Source: an uncultured Lachnospiraceae bacterium
GTDB taxonomy: Bacteria; Bacillota; Clostridia; Lachnospirales; Lachnospiraceae
NCBI GenBank assembly: GCA_937885345.1
Contig: CAKZZH010000107.1
Coordinates: 1-33,492 of the forward strand
Reading direction: 5' to 3'
Length of the DNA: 33,492 nucleotides
Part shown: positions 23,477 through 32,070 of the stretch, piece after piece
How the letters are laid out: each line of letters begins with the position of its first letter
Numbering within the stretch: position 1 is the first letter of the stretch
Position numbers and translations under genes: made by a program
Notes under the pieces: model-generated
What the model was told of the DNA's origin: nothing
What the model saw: the letters and a program-made list of their open reading frames with translations, nothing else
Databases searched by the model: none

Positions 23477-25225
23477 CTAAAGCGCACCGAAACGGCACAT
23501 CTGCGAGCAAACATTACATCCGATACAAAGAGTTGTGTCGATTCTGACCTTTCCGTCTTTTACGGAGATGGCAGGGCAGCCGATCTGCATACAAGCCTTG
23601 CAGCCGACACATTTGTCTATCCTGGGTTCGATCGGTGGTTTGTGAACCGTGCCTTTTATCATTACGCAGGGGCGACGGCTGATGATTATTGAGGGCTCTT
23701 CGGCAGCAAGTTCCGTAGTCAAAACCTCCTCAAATGTTGCCATATCATAAGGGTCCACAACACTTATGCGATTGTAACCGAGTGACCTGCAAAGTGCTTC
23801 AAGGTCAACCTTGCCTGCGGGTTCACCGCGCAGATTCTTGCCGGTTGTGGGATTTTGCTGATGTCCCGTCATACCGGTGATCGAATTATCAAGAATGATA
23901 ATGGTCGAGTTGCTCATATTATAGGCAATATCGGTAATGCCCGTTATACCGGAATGTATAAAGGTTGAATCGCCGATAACGCCGACGCTATGCGTCTCGC
24001 CTTCCTTACCCATTGCTTTGTTAAACCCGTGAAGTCCCGAGCAGGAAGCGCCCATGCATACATTAAGATCCATTGCATTAAGCGGCGCGATCGCACCGAG
24101 CGTATAGCAGCCGATATCGCCGTAAACCATGCATTTCTTTTTCTTGAGAATATAAAATATCCCTCTGTGAGGGCAACCTGCACACATAACGGGAGGTCGC
24201 ATCGGTATTTCGTCTTCGAGAGCCTTGGAGGCGGGAACATCCATACCCATGCATTTTCTGATGATATTGGGACTGAGTTCTCCGCATATCGGAAAATACG
24301 GTCTGTTATCATCCTGCGTGAAAGCAGGCATTTTACCGACGGGATCAAGACCGAGCAGTCTGCAGTGTGTTTCTATGATGGGATCAAGCTCCTCGAGAAC
24401 GATGAGTCTGTCCACCTTTGCAGCAAAGTCTCTTATCAGCTTAATGGGAAGGGGATTGATCATTCCGATCTTGAGGTAGCTTGCATTATCACCCCAGACT
24501 TCTCTTGCATACTGATAGCAGGTTGAAGATGTGATGATGCCGACGGAAGTATCACTCATTTCGACACGGTTGATCCCGGCACTTTCGGCATATTCGGTAA
24601 GAGCCTTGGTGCGCTCCTCAACGCGAACATGCGCATTACGGGAGTTGGCAGTCATCATGACCTTGGTCGGATCCTTTACATACGGAACCTTGGGAATATC
24701 AACTCTCATCTCGGGATTGACAATGCTCTGTGAGTGCGAAACTCTTGTGCAAAGCTTTATAAAAACCGGAGTGGAGTATTTCTCGGACAATTCAAAAGCA
24801 AGCTTTGTAAAAAGCCTGCATTCCTCCGAATCGGAGGGCTCAAGCATAGGAGCCTTGGCTGCGATCGCATAATGCCTCGAATCCTGCTCATTCTGGGACG
24901 AATGCATACCGGGGTCGTCGGCAACGCAGATAACAAGGCCTGCGTTAAGTCCCTGGTAGGAAATCGTAAAGAGCGGATCTGCCGCAACATTAAGACCGAC
25001 ATGCTTCATTGCACATGCCGCTCTGACGCCGCCCAGACTTGCTCCGTGCGCAGCTTCGAGAGCCACCTTTTCATTGGGCGCCCACTCACAATAAATCTCA
25101 TTATAGAGCGCGGCTTCTTCGGTAATCTCGGTACTCGGAGTGCCCGGATAACTCGATATAAAAGTCACGCCCGCCTCATACATTCCTCTGGCAACTGCCT
25201 TGTTGCCAAGCATTAACTCTTTCAT
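23477..25225 (-). CDS. iorA: Indolepyruvate:ferredoxin oxidoreductase, alpha subunit
   Basis: IorA is the catalytic subunit that uses thiamine diphosphate and iron-sulfur clusters to oxidatively decarboxylate indolepyruvate, phenylpyruvate and similar acids, or to run in reverse with reduced ferredoxin. The 582-aa protein starts MKELMLGNKAVARG, followed by SSYPGTPSTE. The TPP domain has GDIGCYTLG and GDSTFIHSG. The C-terminal ferredoxin-like domain carries CVGCKACMQIGCP and CIGCNVCSQMC; of these eight Cys, the first cluster has an atypical CxxCxxCx4C-like spacing known in this family. A GTG at 25234 is also in frame but too close to GAGAGG. It lies between the ligase and iorB genes. Confidence 0.95.
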   Translation of the reverse strand: MKELMLGNKAVARGMYEAGVTFISSYPGTPSTEITEEAALYNEIYCEWAPNEKVALEAAHGASLGGVRAACAMKHVGLNVAADPLFTISYQGLNAGLVICVADDPGMHSSQNEQDSRHYAIAAKAPMLEPSDSEECRLFTKLAFELSEKYSTPVFIKLCTRVSHSQSIVNPEMRVDIPKVPYVKDPTKVMMTANSRNAHVRVEERTKALTEYAESAGINRVEMSDTSVGIITSSTCYQYAREVWGDNASYLKIGMINPLPIKLIRDFAAKVDRLIVLEELDPIIETHCRLLGLDPVGKMPAFTQDDNRPYFPICGELSPNIIRKCMGMDVPASKALEDEIPMRPPVMCAGCPHRGIFYILKKKKCMVYGDIGCYTLGAIAPLNAMDLNVCMGASCSGLHGFNKAMGKEGETHSVGVIGDSTFIHSGITGITDIAYNMSNSTIIILDNSITGMTGHQQNPTTGKNLRGEPAGKVDLEALCRSLGYNRISVVDPYDMATFEEVLTTELAAEEPSIIISRRPCVMIKGTVHKPPIEPRIDKCVGCKACMQIGCPAISVKDGKVRIDTTLCIGCNVCSQMCRFGAL

Positions 25226-25292
25226 GTAATACACTTGCCTCTCTTATAAATGTCTGTCCACGTCTTGCGCCGGCACGTTCATGTCCGCGAGA

Positions 25293-26927
25293 TCAGCTTC
25301 TGTTTTCGAGTGCCACAAGGCCTTCCGCACCGTGGCGCTTTCTGAGCGCCGGCTTTTCGATCTTGCCGGTAGCGTTACGAGGAATGTCTTCAAAGAAGAT
25401 TTCCTTAGGTCTCTTGTATCTCGGAAGATTCAGGCAGAAGTCGTCAATCTCTTCCCTGGTGCATTCAAAACCTTCTTTGATCTCGATGATCGCTGCGGTT
25501 ATTTCACCAAGTCTGCTGTCCGGCATTCCGATTACGGCGACATCTTTTACTTTATCGAATTTACGTATAAAATTCTCAATCTGAACAGGGTAGATGTTCT
25601 CGCCGCCGCTTACGATAACGTCCTTCTTACGGTCAACGAGGAAGATAAAGCCGTCCTCATCCTGCATTGCCATATCGCCTGTATAGAGCCAGTCGCCCTT
25701 TAATACCTCTGCGGTGGCTTCGGGATTGTTGTAATAGCAGGTCATAACTCCGGGGCCTTTTACGCAAAGTTCGCCGACCTCGCCCTGCTCGACTGGGGCG
25801 CCATTTTCATTGACGATCTTACATTCCCAGCGATAACCGGGAACTCCGATCGCACCTACCTTGTGAATGTTCTCGATGCCGAGATGTACGCAGCCGGGGC
25901 CGGTCGACTCGGAGAGACCGTAGTTGGTATCATAATCATGCTTCGGAAAATATTCCTTCCATCTCTTGATAAGTGAGGGAGGAACGGGCTGTGCGCCTAT
26001 ATGCATAAGTCTCCACTGACTGAGGTGATAGTCTTCGAGCTTTAATTTACCTGAATCAAGCTGGTCAAGTATGTCCTGAGCCCAGGGAACAAGGAGCCAT
26101 ACTATGGTGCATCTCTCACTGGAAACGGCAGAGAGGATTATATCGGGCTTGGCGCCTTTAAGGAGAACGGCTTTGGAACCGGCAACAAGGCTGCCCATCC
26201 AGTGGAATTTGGCGCCTGTGTGATAGAGGGGAGGGATGCATAGGAAAGTGTCGTCCCTTCCGGTATTGTGATGTTTCTGTTCCATCTCGGCGGCCTGAGT
26301 AAGACTCTGGTGTTTGTGTAAAATAGCCTTGGGAAATCCCGTTGTTCCGGATGAGAAATATATTGCTCCGAAATCATCGTCGGTTATAGGTATCATGGGA
26401 TCGTTGCTCGAACAGTCGGCAACGAGTTCACGATAGCTCTCTGCAAATCCGGGGCAGTTGTCTCCGACATATATAAGCAGGCGTCCCTTTGAAAGTCTGT
26501 CCGCATTGGCCTCGATCCTTCCGATGAATTCAGGACCGAAGACGATCATATCAACCTCTGCAAGTTCCGCGCAGTAGAGGATTTCATCGGCATCATATCT
26601 GAAGTTGAAAGGTACGGCGATCGCACCGCTCTTTAAAATACCGAAATATATCGGAAGCCACTCAAGGCAGTTGTACATAATGATCGCGACTTTGTCGCCC
26701 TTTTTGATGCCTCTGTTAAGAAGGAGGTTTGCGAAACGGTTTGATTTCTCGTCAAATACGCTCCATGTAATCTCCCTTCTGTAAGGCTCGAATCTCGAAG
26801 GCTCGATGAGCTCGTACTCCTTCCATGTGACTCTCCTGGTGTCGGCCATCTCGGGGTTAAGTTCAACAAGAGCAACCTCGTTGGCATACAGCTTTGCATT
26901 CCTTCTCAAATAGTCAATTACAGGCAT
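25293..26927 (-). CDS. AMP-forming acyl/aryl-CoA ligase
   Basis: This 544-aa adenylate-forming enzyme activates a carboxylic acid with ATP and joins it to CoA. Motif A3 is YFSSGTTGFPKA (190-201), A5 is YGLSES, and the A7-type segment YTGDMAMQDEDGF is followed by DRKKDVIVSGGENIYP. The C-terminal catalytic Lys is in NATGKIEK. An N-terminal insertion with many Arg/Tyr (about 38-55) is less usual. AGAGAGGA lies 8 nt before the ATG. The gene is upstream of iorA (67 nt) and probably in the same operon. By context the substrate may be phenylacetate, indoleacetate or 4-hydroxyphenylacetate; the motifs alone would equally suit a fatty acid. Confidence 0.88.
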   Translation of the reverse strand: MPVIDYLRRNAKLYANEVALVELNPEMADTRRVTWKEYELIEPSRFEPYRREITWSVFDEKSNRFANLLLNRGIKKGDKVAIIMYNCLEWLPIYFGILKSGAIAVPFNFRYDADEILYCAELAEVDMIVFGPEFIGRIEANADRLSKGRLLIYVGDNCPGFAESYRELVADCSSNDPMIPITDDDFGAIYFSSGTTGFPKAILHKHQSLTQAAEMEQKHHNTGRDDTFLCIPPLYHTGAKFHWMGSLVAGSKAVLLKGAKPDIILSAVSSERCTIVWLLVPWAQDILDQLDSGKLKLEDYHLSQWRLMHIGAQPVPPSLIKRWKEYFPKHDYDTNYGLSESTGPGCVHLGIENIHKVGAIGVPGYRWECKIVNENGAPVEQGEVGELCVKGPGVMTCYYNNPEATAEVLKGDWLYTGDMAMQDEDGFIFLVDRKKDVIVSGGENIYPVQIENFIRKFDKVKDVAVIGMPDSRLGEITAAIIEIKEGFECTREEIDDFCLNLPRYKRPKEIFFEDIPRNATGKIEKPALRKRHGAEGLVALENRS

Positions 26928-26952
26928 TTTCTTAGTCCTCTCTTATATTTAT

Positions 26953-27795
26953 TTATGTAAGTCCGAGTAAGCATGCGGCATTGCCGCCAAGTATATCTTC
27001 TTTTTCATTTTGTGATATATCAAGTCTCAGTATATCTTCTATGGATCTTGACTGGTCTGTCCATGGGCTGTCACTTCCGTATAGGATCCTCTTGCTTCCG
27101 ATCTGTTTTATTTTACCGACAAGTTCAGCAGAGTGAAGTCCGTTAACCGCCGTTTTAAAGAAGAAGGGCGAGTTGTCACGCGCAAGCACAAAGGAAGTGT
27201 CAAAGTATAATTCATCGTATTCATAGAGGATCTCGGCTTCATCCCAAAGTCCCCATGAGCCCATATGTGCGAGGATCATCCGCTCGGGATGGATGGCTTT
27301 GACCACATTTCTTATACGCTCGGGCGCACCGAAGGTTGCGTCGTAGTAGGTTATATCGCGCCCTGCGTGAAGACTTATGATCAGCCCCTTTTCGTTTGCA
27401 TAATCGATTATGCGAAGATAACGATCATCATCGATATTTGTCAGCTGAAATACGGGATGCAGCTTGATCCCCCGTACTTTACCGGCAACAAGATTATCCA
27501 ATATCTCCCGATAATTCTCATTATCGGGATGAACCGTTCCGAATGAGAAAATATGTGTTTTATCCGCTTTCTCATTCATCATTATCGCGCGTTTGTTAAT
27601 GCCGTCCGTTTGCGATGATTTGGTTGCGATCGGCAGGGTAACCGAATAGTCGATTCCGGCACGCATCATTGAATCGATAAGTCCTGCATCCGTTCCGCTT
27701 GAGAAAGGACTGAGCCCTTCCGAACCGGCAAGCTTATGTATGGCTCTGGGTGCGAGAGCATCCGGAAAAGTATGCGCATGAAAGTCAATGATCAT
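26953..27795 (-). CDS. Amidohydrolase family 2 (TIM-barrel) metal-dependent hydrolase
   Basis: This 280-aa protein begins MIIDFHAHTFPD, whose His-x-His pair (His6, His8) binds the first metal. Further ligands are suggested in KLHPVFQ, LAHMGSWG and YGSDSPW, the last carrying the conserved Asp of this superfamily. Members hydrolyse or decarboxylate ring or carboxylate compounds, for instance ACMSD or gamma-resorcylate decarboxylase. AAGGAG stands 7 nt upstream of the ATG at 27795; the frame continues to 27846, but that lies before the promoter. It is the first gene of the minus-strand cluster with ligase, iorA, iorB and DUF3810, 25 nt upstream of the ligase. An aromatic-acid role is inference from position. 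Confidence 0.88.
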   Translation of the reverse strand: MIIDFHAHTFPDALAPRAIHKLAGSEGLSPFSSGTDAGLIDSMMRAGIDYSVTLPIATKSSQTDGINKRAIMMNEKADKTHIFSFGTVHPDNENYREILDNLVAGKVRGIKLHPVFQLTNIDDDRYLRIIDYANEKGLIISLHAGRDITYYDATFGAPERIRNVVKAIHPERMILAHMGSWGLWDEAEILYEYDELYFDTSFVLARDNSPFFFKTAVNGLHSAELVGKIKQIGSKRILYGSDSPWTDQSRSIEDILRLDISQNEKEDILGGNAACLLGLT

Positions 27796-27834
27796 CAGTT
27801 TTCTCCTTGTGCATTTGGCAAAGCGCCACGAAAT

Positions 27835-27840
27835 ATTATA
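27835..27840 (-). promoter_or_regulatory. -10 element of the amidohydrolase-ligase-ior cluster
   Basis: A perfect TATAAT on the minus strand at 27835-27840 suggests transcription from about 27828, giving a leader of about 33 nt before the amidohydrolase ATG. The -35 is weak. Confidence 0.5.
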
Positions 27841-27915
27841 TAACAATATCCCGATTTATAAAAGTATAAAATAATACCGGCTCATGCCGGGTGTGGGCTT
27901 AGTATGATGTGAGAT

Positions 27916-27943
27916 TTGCATTTTATTATGACTATGGTAAAAT
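27916..27943 (+). promoter_or_regulatory. Promoter of the propeller-like gene (leaderless candidate)
   Basis: TTGCAT (27916-27921), a 16-nt spacer ending in TGG, and TAAAAT (27938-27943) form a good extended promoter. The ATG follows exactly 7 nt after the -10, so the transcript may begin at or 1-2 nt from the start codon. Confidence 0.6.
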
Positions 27944-27950
27944 TCATTAT

Positions 27951-29027
27951 ATGAAAAAGAAGAAACTACGTGTATTATCAATAATTGCGGGAGTCATTAC
28001 GCTGCTTACGATTTCCCTTTTTGTATGGAGAGGGATCAACCGAAGAGTGTATGCTACGTTCTATTCGTTTGTGGACGAGGTGTGTAAAGTACCGGCGCAC
28101 CTTGATTTTGTTCCCCAGGGCATAACTGTTATGGACGGTGAGGAATTCCTTATTTCCGGCTATACACCGATGGGGCTTAAGGCGTCTTCGGTATATTACA
28201 TACATACGCAGGACGGTGAACATACCGATGAAACGCACCGTTGTTATCTGCTTAATGCGGATGGTTCAAAGAATAAAGTTCACTGCGGTGGAATTGCCGT
28301 ATACGACGAGTATGTGATAGTTTCCGGCAGCGGCTGCCTTTGGGTATATATGCTTGAAGACATTCTTAAAAAGGAAGAAGCCGTACTTGTTTGCTGCCTT
28401 GATGTTCCGGGCTTTGCGTCCACGATCTCCATATCGGGTGAAGATATTTTTACTGCCGACTGGTGCACGGGTCCGATTCACAGATACGGTCTGTTTTATA
28501 AGAATGATGACGGTTATTATTACAATTCCAAAATATACCGCTTCGCGCTTGATGAGGCGCTTGATCATATAGAGAAAGCAGAAACCGGCGCTCAAGCGGC
28601 CGGAGCACAGGCTGATAAGCAAAACAAAGCAGCCTATGTGCTCGATCCGACATACGGTTTTCTTGTAAGGGACGGCGTTCAGGGTGTTACGAGCATGGAC
28701 GGATATTTGCTTACCGTAAGTTCCATCTTCGTATCTCCTTCGAGGATCGATATCTACAAGCTTCCCGACGAGGAGACCTTTGAGAACAATGCACTTATCG
28801 AGCAAGACATTACGGACGGCTCGCTTCCGCTTGTGATACTCGATGAAGATGACCGCGTTATGAAATTCTATTGTCCTATGATGATGGAGTCTGCGACTCA
28901 TTACAACGGTAAAATATATACTTTTTCGGAGAGCGGAGCACCGCTTTATCTTGGAAGCGGCAGGCTTCTGGGTTATGAATTTATATACAGATTCGATCTG
29001 AGAGAAAGAACAGAAAGTGAAAAGTAG
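27951..29027 (+). CDS. Membrane-anchored extracytoplasmic protein, propeller-like
   Basis: This protein of 358 aa starts MKKKKLRVL and has one N-terminal hydrophobic helix (about 7-27), which may be an uncleaved anchor or signal. The remainder contains recurrent short beta-like units with Gly-aromatic turns, such as VPQGITVMDGEEFLISGY, GGIAVYDEYVIVSGSG, FASTISISGEDIFTADW and VQGVTSMDGYLLTVSS, suggesting a beta-propeller. No catalytic motif was recognised. An alternative upstream start at 27909 would lie before the promoter and is rejected. An AT-rich context without a Shine-Dalgarno precedes the ATG. The GH9 cellulase gene follows 29 nt downstream, so both proteins may work at the cell surface. 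Confidence 0.78.
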   Translation: MKKKKLRVLSIIAGVITLLTISLFVWRGINRRVYATFYSFVDEVCKVPAHLDFVPQGITVMDGEEFLISGYTPMGLKASSVYYIHTQDGEHTDETHRCYLLNADGSKNKVHCGGIAVYDEYVIVSGSGCLWVYMLEDILKKEEAVLVCCLDVPGFASTISISGEDIFTADWCTGPIHRYGLFYKNDDGYYYNSKIYRFALDEALDHIEKAETGAQAAGAQADKQNKAAYVLDPTYGFLVRDGVQGVTSMDGYLLTVSSIFVSPSRIDIYKLPDEETFENNALIEQDITDGSLPLVILDEDDRVMKFYCPMMMESATHYNGKIYTFSESGAPLYLGSGRLLGYEFIYRFDLRERTESEK

Positions 29028-29056
29028 GGAGAAAACAGAAATTGAAGGGTAGAGAG

Positions 29057-31756
29057 ATGTTAAGAAATGTAAAAAGGTGGGGAGCGCTCATTCTTGCCTG
29101 TGCGCTCAGCGTGAATCTTCTTGGATGTTTTACGTTTTCAAAGCTGAGCTTGCAAAGCTCGGAGACTGATCCTGCGAGGGAGACTGATCCTGCGAGGGAG
29201 ACTGATCCTGCGAGGGAGACCGATCCAAGCGGTGATGTCTCAGGTGCATCGGGCAAAGAAGATGTTTCGGGTAACGGTAAGTATGACGACGATTCCGATG
29301 ATATCAATCTCGGAACCGGCAAACTCGATACCGGAAATCTTACGGAAGAAGGAAGCGGATACGAGGGCGTCAAAGGAACCGGCAATTACAATTACGGCGA
29401 AGCACTTCAGAAGTCTCTTTTATTCTATGAACTGCAAAGATCCGGCGACCTTCCCGAACAGGTAAGGTGCAACTGGAGAGGCGATTCGGCGCTTAATGAC
29501 GGAAGTGATGTAGGACTTAATCTTACGGGCGGCTGGTACGATGCGGGCGACAATATGAAATTCAATCTTCCGATGGCTTACAGCGCAGCGGTTATCGGCT
29601 GGTCGGTATATGAGAACAAAGAGGCGTATGAGCAGTGCGGACAGCTTTCTTATGCACTTTCGGATATTAAATGGGTAGCCGATTATCTTATAAAATGCCA
29701 CCCCGAGGATGAAGTGTTTTATTATCAGGTTGGAAACGGTTCAAGCGATCATTCGTGGTGGGGGCCTTGTGAGGTTATGAGTATGGAGAGACCTTCATAC
29801 TGCGTGACAAAGAGCAGTCCCGGATCCTGCGTTGTCGCACAGGCAGCAGCAGCGCTTTGCATTACTTCGATCCTGTTTGAAGGCGCTGATACTGATTATT
29901 CCGCACTCTGTCTAAAACATGCAAAGAGTCTTTTTAAATTCGCAAATGATACAAGAAGTGATTCGGGCTATACGGCAGCGAATGGATTTTATTCATCTAA
30001 CAGTGGTTTCTATGATGAGCTAAGCTGGGCTGCCACATGGCTCTATATAGCCACTTCACAGAAGGATTATCTGACGCTTGCAAAGGACTGCTACAAGCAG
30101 GCCTGCCAGGATTACAACTGGGCGCTTTGCTGGGATGATGTACATATCGGTACTGCGGTACTTCTTGCGAGACTTACCGAGGAGGATACATATATAAATG
30201 CGGTTGAGAAGCATCTTGATTACTGGACCACAGGAACATCCGACGGTGAGAGAATAACATATACACCCAAGGGCCTTGCGTGGCTTGATTCATGGGGATC
30301 GTTAAGATATGCGACAACGACGGCTTTCGTTGCGGCGATTTACAGCGGATATGATGTCTGTGATAAATCAAAGAGGTCCACATATTGGGATTTTGCGGTG
30401 AGTCAGGCTGAATATGCACTTGGAAGCACGGGAAGGTCTTATGTGATCGGTTATGGAGTAAATCCTCCCGTAAACCCTCATCACAGAACTTCGCAGGGGT
30501 CATATTGCAATAATATGAATGAGCCTTCCGAGCAGAGGCATACTTTATACGGGGCGCTTGTCGGTGGACCTGATGCAAGCGACGGGTATACGGATACGGT
30601 AAGTGATTTCAAATGCAATGAGGTTGCGTGTGATTACAATGCCGGATTTACGGGACTTCTTGCAGCACTTTACGGAAAATATCACGGTGAAACTATCAAG
30701 GATTTCGGAGCCGTTGAGAATATCGATATAAATGAAATATATGTGGATGCTGGAATCAATGTCGACGGCGAAGATTTTATCGAGCTTAAACTGTATACCT
30801 ACAATATGACCGCGTGGCCGGCACGTAAGGCAGACAGCGTGGAGGTCAGATATTTTATGGATCTCAGCGAGATATATGATGCAGGCGGTACGGCCGGAGA
30901 TGTGACCGTAACGACTAACTATGTTCAGTCGGGAAGAGTTGACGGAATTCATGTCTGGAATGAAGAAGAACATATTTATTATCTCAGTATAGTGTTTGAC
31001 GACGGTAAATTATATCCCGGCGGACAGGAGCATTACAAACAGGAGCTTCAGGTAAGGCTCAGGAGCAATATCGGTGTATGGGATGATTCAAATGATTATT
31101 CATTTGAAGGTCTGGACAGATCTAAAATGGTGCTCGGAAGTAAACTTGCCGTATATGACGGTGACGATCTTGTGTTCGGAAGTGAGCCGGGCAGCGGAAG
31201 CGCAGGCGCTCTTGTTGAGCCTTCGGATAATTCCGGTTCGGGTAATTCAGGCTCCGGTAATTCGGGCGGATCCGGCAATTCACCCGGCAATGACGCGATA
31301 GATGCGGGCGGAAGCGTGAGTGAAGGCGATATAACGGTTAATGCCAAATACGACGGTGTGACCACGAAGGTATCCTCCGTTTCCGGAACTCTTGATATAA
31401 CAAGTAAGAGTGAGGTGGACCTCACAAAGTTCGATATCGAACTGTATTTTACCGAGAGTTCATCCGACCTTAGCTTTGACTGTTATCACAGTGCGATTAC
31501 GGGAGATACATATTCATCCCTTAGCAGCGTAAACGGTAAATATTCGAAATACGATTCCGATAAGGCCGATACACTTCTTACGATAAGCATCGGCGATAAG
31601 CAGACACTTGCGGCCGGTGGAACGCTCACTGTTAATTTTGCTATACATAAGAGCGACTGGTCGGCGCTCGATACGACTGATGATTATTTCCTGGAGGATG
31701 TGGGAAATATCGTAATTACATATAAGGACAAGGTTGTCTTCGGAACAAGGCCGTAA
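29057..31756 (+). CDS. Lipoprotein GH9 endoglucanase with two CBM3-like modules
   Basis: This 899-aa cellulase is predicted to cut beta-1,4-glucan at the cell surface. The signal peptide ends in the lipobox LLGC (Cys24), implying a lipid anchor. A linker of three exact ETDPAR repeats plus Asp/Ser/Gly-rich sequence leads to the GH9 barrel (about 105-550). The barrel has GGWYDAGDNMKF, the His motif PHHRTSQG and the Glu in NEVACDYNAGF, so the catalytic set looks complete. A CBM3c-like module (about 565-715) follows, then a Ser/Gly/Asn linker and a C-terminal CBM3-like module with DWSALDTTDDYFL and GTRP at its end. GAAGGG stands 7 nt before the ATG at 29057; a TTG at 29042 is in frame but unlikely. 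Confidence 0.93.
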   Translation: MLRNVKRWGALILACALSVNLLGCFTFSKLSLQSSETDPARETDPARETDPARETDPSGDVSGASGKEDVSGNGKYDDDSDDINLGTGKLDTGNLTEEGSGYEGVKGTGNYNYGEALQKSLLFYELQRSGDLPEQVRCNWRGDSALNDGSDVGLNLTGGWYDAGDNMKFNLPMAYSAAVIGWSVYENKEAYEQCGQLSYALSDIKWVADYLIKCHPEDEVFYYQVGNGSSDHSWWGPCEVMSMERPSYCVTKSSPGSCVVAQAAAALCITSILFEGADTDYSALCLKHAKSLFKFANDTRSDSGYTAANGFYSSNSGFYDELSWAATWLYIATSQKDYLTLAKDCYKQACQDYNWALCWDDVHIGTAVLLARLTEEDTYINAVEKHLDYWTTGTSDGERITYTPKGLAWLDSWGSLRYATTTAFVAAIYSGYDVCDKSKRSTYWDFAVSQAEYALGSTGRSYVIGYGVNPPVNPHHRTSQGSYCNNMNEPSEQRHTLYGALVGGPDASDGYTDTVSDFKCNEVACDYNAGFTGLLAALYGKYHGETIKDFGAVENIDINEIYVDAGINVDGEDFIELKLYTYNMTAWPARKADSVEVRYFMDLSEIYDAGGTAGDVTVTTNYVQSGRVDGIHVWNEEEHIYYLSIVFDDGKLYPGGQEHYKQELQVRLRSNIGVWDDSNDYSFEGLDRSKMVLGSKLAVYDGDDLVFGSEPGSGSAGALVEPSDNSGSGNSGSGNSGGSGNSPGNDAIDAGGSVSEGDITVNAKYDGVTTKVSSVSGTLDITSKSEVDLTKFDIELYFTESSSDLSFDCYHSAITGDTYSSLSSVNGKYSKYDSDKADTLLTISIGDKQTLAAGGTLTVNFAIHKSDWSALDTTDDYFLEDVGNIVITYKDKVVFGTRP
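29162..29233 (+). repeat. 18-bp tandem repeat encoding ETDPAR
   Basis: Three identical 18-bp units (29162-29179, 29180-29197, 29198-29215) and a degenerate fourth (29216-29233) encode ETDPAR x3 then ETDPSG in the linker between the lipid-anchored Cys and the GH9 domain. The exact DNA identity suggests recent expansion by slippage; the unit is a multiple of three, so the frame is kept. Confidence 0.9.
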
Positions 31757-31767
31757 AAAAACAAATA

Positions 31768-31796
31768 TTGACTGTAAAACGGTTATAGAGTAGAAT
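31768..31796 (+). promoter_or_regulatory. Promoter of the putative antitoxin RNA
   Basis: TTGACT (31768-31773), exactly 17 nt and TAGAAT (31791-31796) give a near-consensus sigma-A promoter immediately after the cellulase stop. Transcription would start near 31803 and run against the toxin gene. Confidence 0.75.
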
Positions 31797-31802
31797 TTAA
31801 CC

Positions 31803-31901
31803 ATAAAAGAGGTGTTGCCGTAGTTTACGGTTGACCCTCAGATATGGTTATAAGAAATAACCGCAATCCTTTGGCTGGGAGCGGTTATTTCTTTTTCTTT
31901 T
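31803..31901 (+). ncRNA. Putative antisense antitoxin RNA of a type I toxin-antitoxin locus
   Basis: A transcript of about 100 nt is expected from the promoter at 31768-31796 to the U-tract at 31893-31901. It begins within a few bases of the left inverted-repeat arm (31808-31839), which contains a small hairpin (CCGTA/TACGG). It ends in a terminator whose right arm overlaps the last codon and stop of the minus-strand toxin gene. No ribosome binding site or open frame of note is present. It is fully complementary to the 3' part of a toxin mRNA that reads through the terminator, the layout of txpA/RatA and bsrG/SR4. The RNA itself is inferred. Confidence 0.6.
31852..31901. terminator. Terminator shared by toxin and antitoxin transcripts
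   Basis: Arms 31852-31864 and 31881-31893 form a 13-bp stem, extended in the loop by TCC/GGA. On the plus strand it is followed by a long T-rich tract and is a strong terminator. On the minus strand the tail is only TTATAACC, so toxin transcription may partly read through. Confidence 0.85.
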
Positions 31902-31980
31902 GTTCGCTTCCGAACAGATATCCCAACTGGAACACCGCTATCGAAAAGGACAGCAATGCCATTATATCGAGCACTGTCAT
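31885..31980 (-). CDS. Putative holin-like type I toxin peptide (31 aa)
   Basis: This peptide starts MTVLDIMALLSF and ends GSEQKKKK. One hydrophobic helix (about 3-24) is followed by a short, Lys-rich tail, the standard form of Hol_Tox/putative holin-like toxins of Firmicutes, which insert in the membrane. AAGGAGGGG ends 6 nt before the ATG at 31980 (8 nt from the GGAGG core); an in-frame ATG at 31986 is too close to it. The Shine-Dalgarno can be hidden in a hairpin: 32006-32013 pairs with 31984-31993. The stop codon lies in the shared terminator. The coding frame is too short for usual gene callers. Toxicity is inferred from family resemblance and locus layout. Confidence 0.78.
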   Translation of the reverse strand: MTVLDIMALLSFSIAVFQLGYLFGSEQKKKK

Positions 31981-32070
31981 AGGCATCCCCTCCTTCTGTA
32001 AAGTCGGAGGATGAAAAAGACTCCCTCCGCGAAGAACGGAGGGTCAACCGCTAACCGTATAGCAACACCT

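Noticed and set aside
30545..30973. Minus-strand frame inside the cellulase gene
   Set aside because: Antisense to conserved GH9 and CBM3 sequence, with no start signals.
31838..32047. 69-codon minus-strand frame across the toxin region
   Set aside because: It is in a different frame from the hydrophobic peptide, runs through the leader hairpins and terminator and has no Shine-Dalgarno; the 31-aa frame fits the signals.
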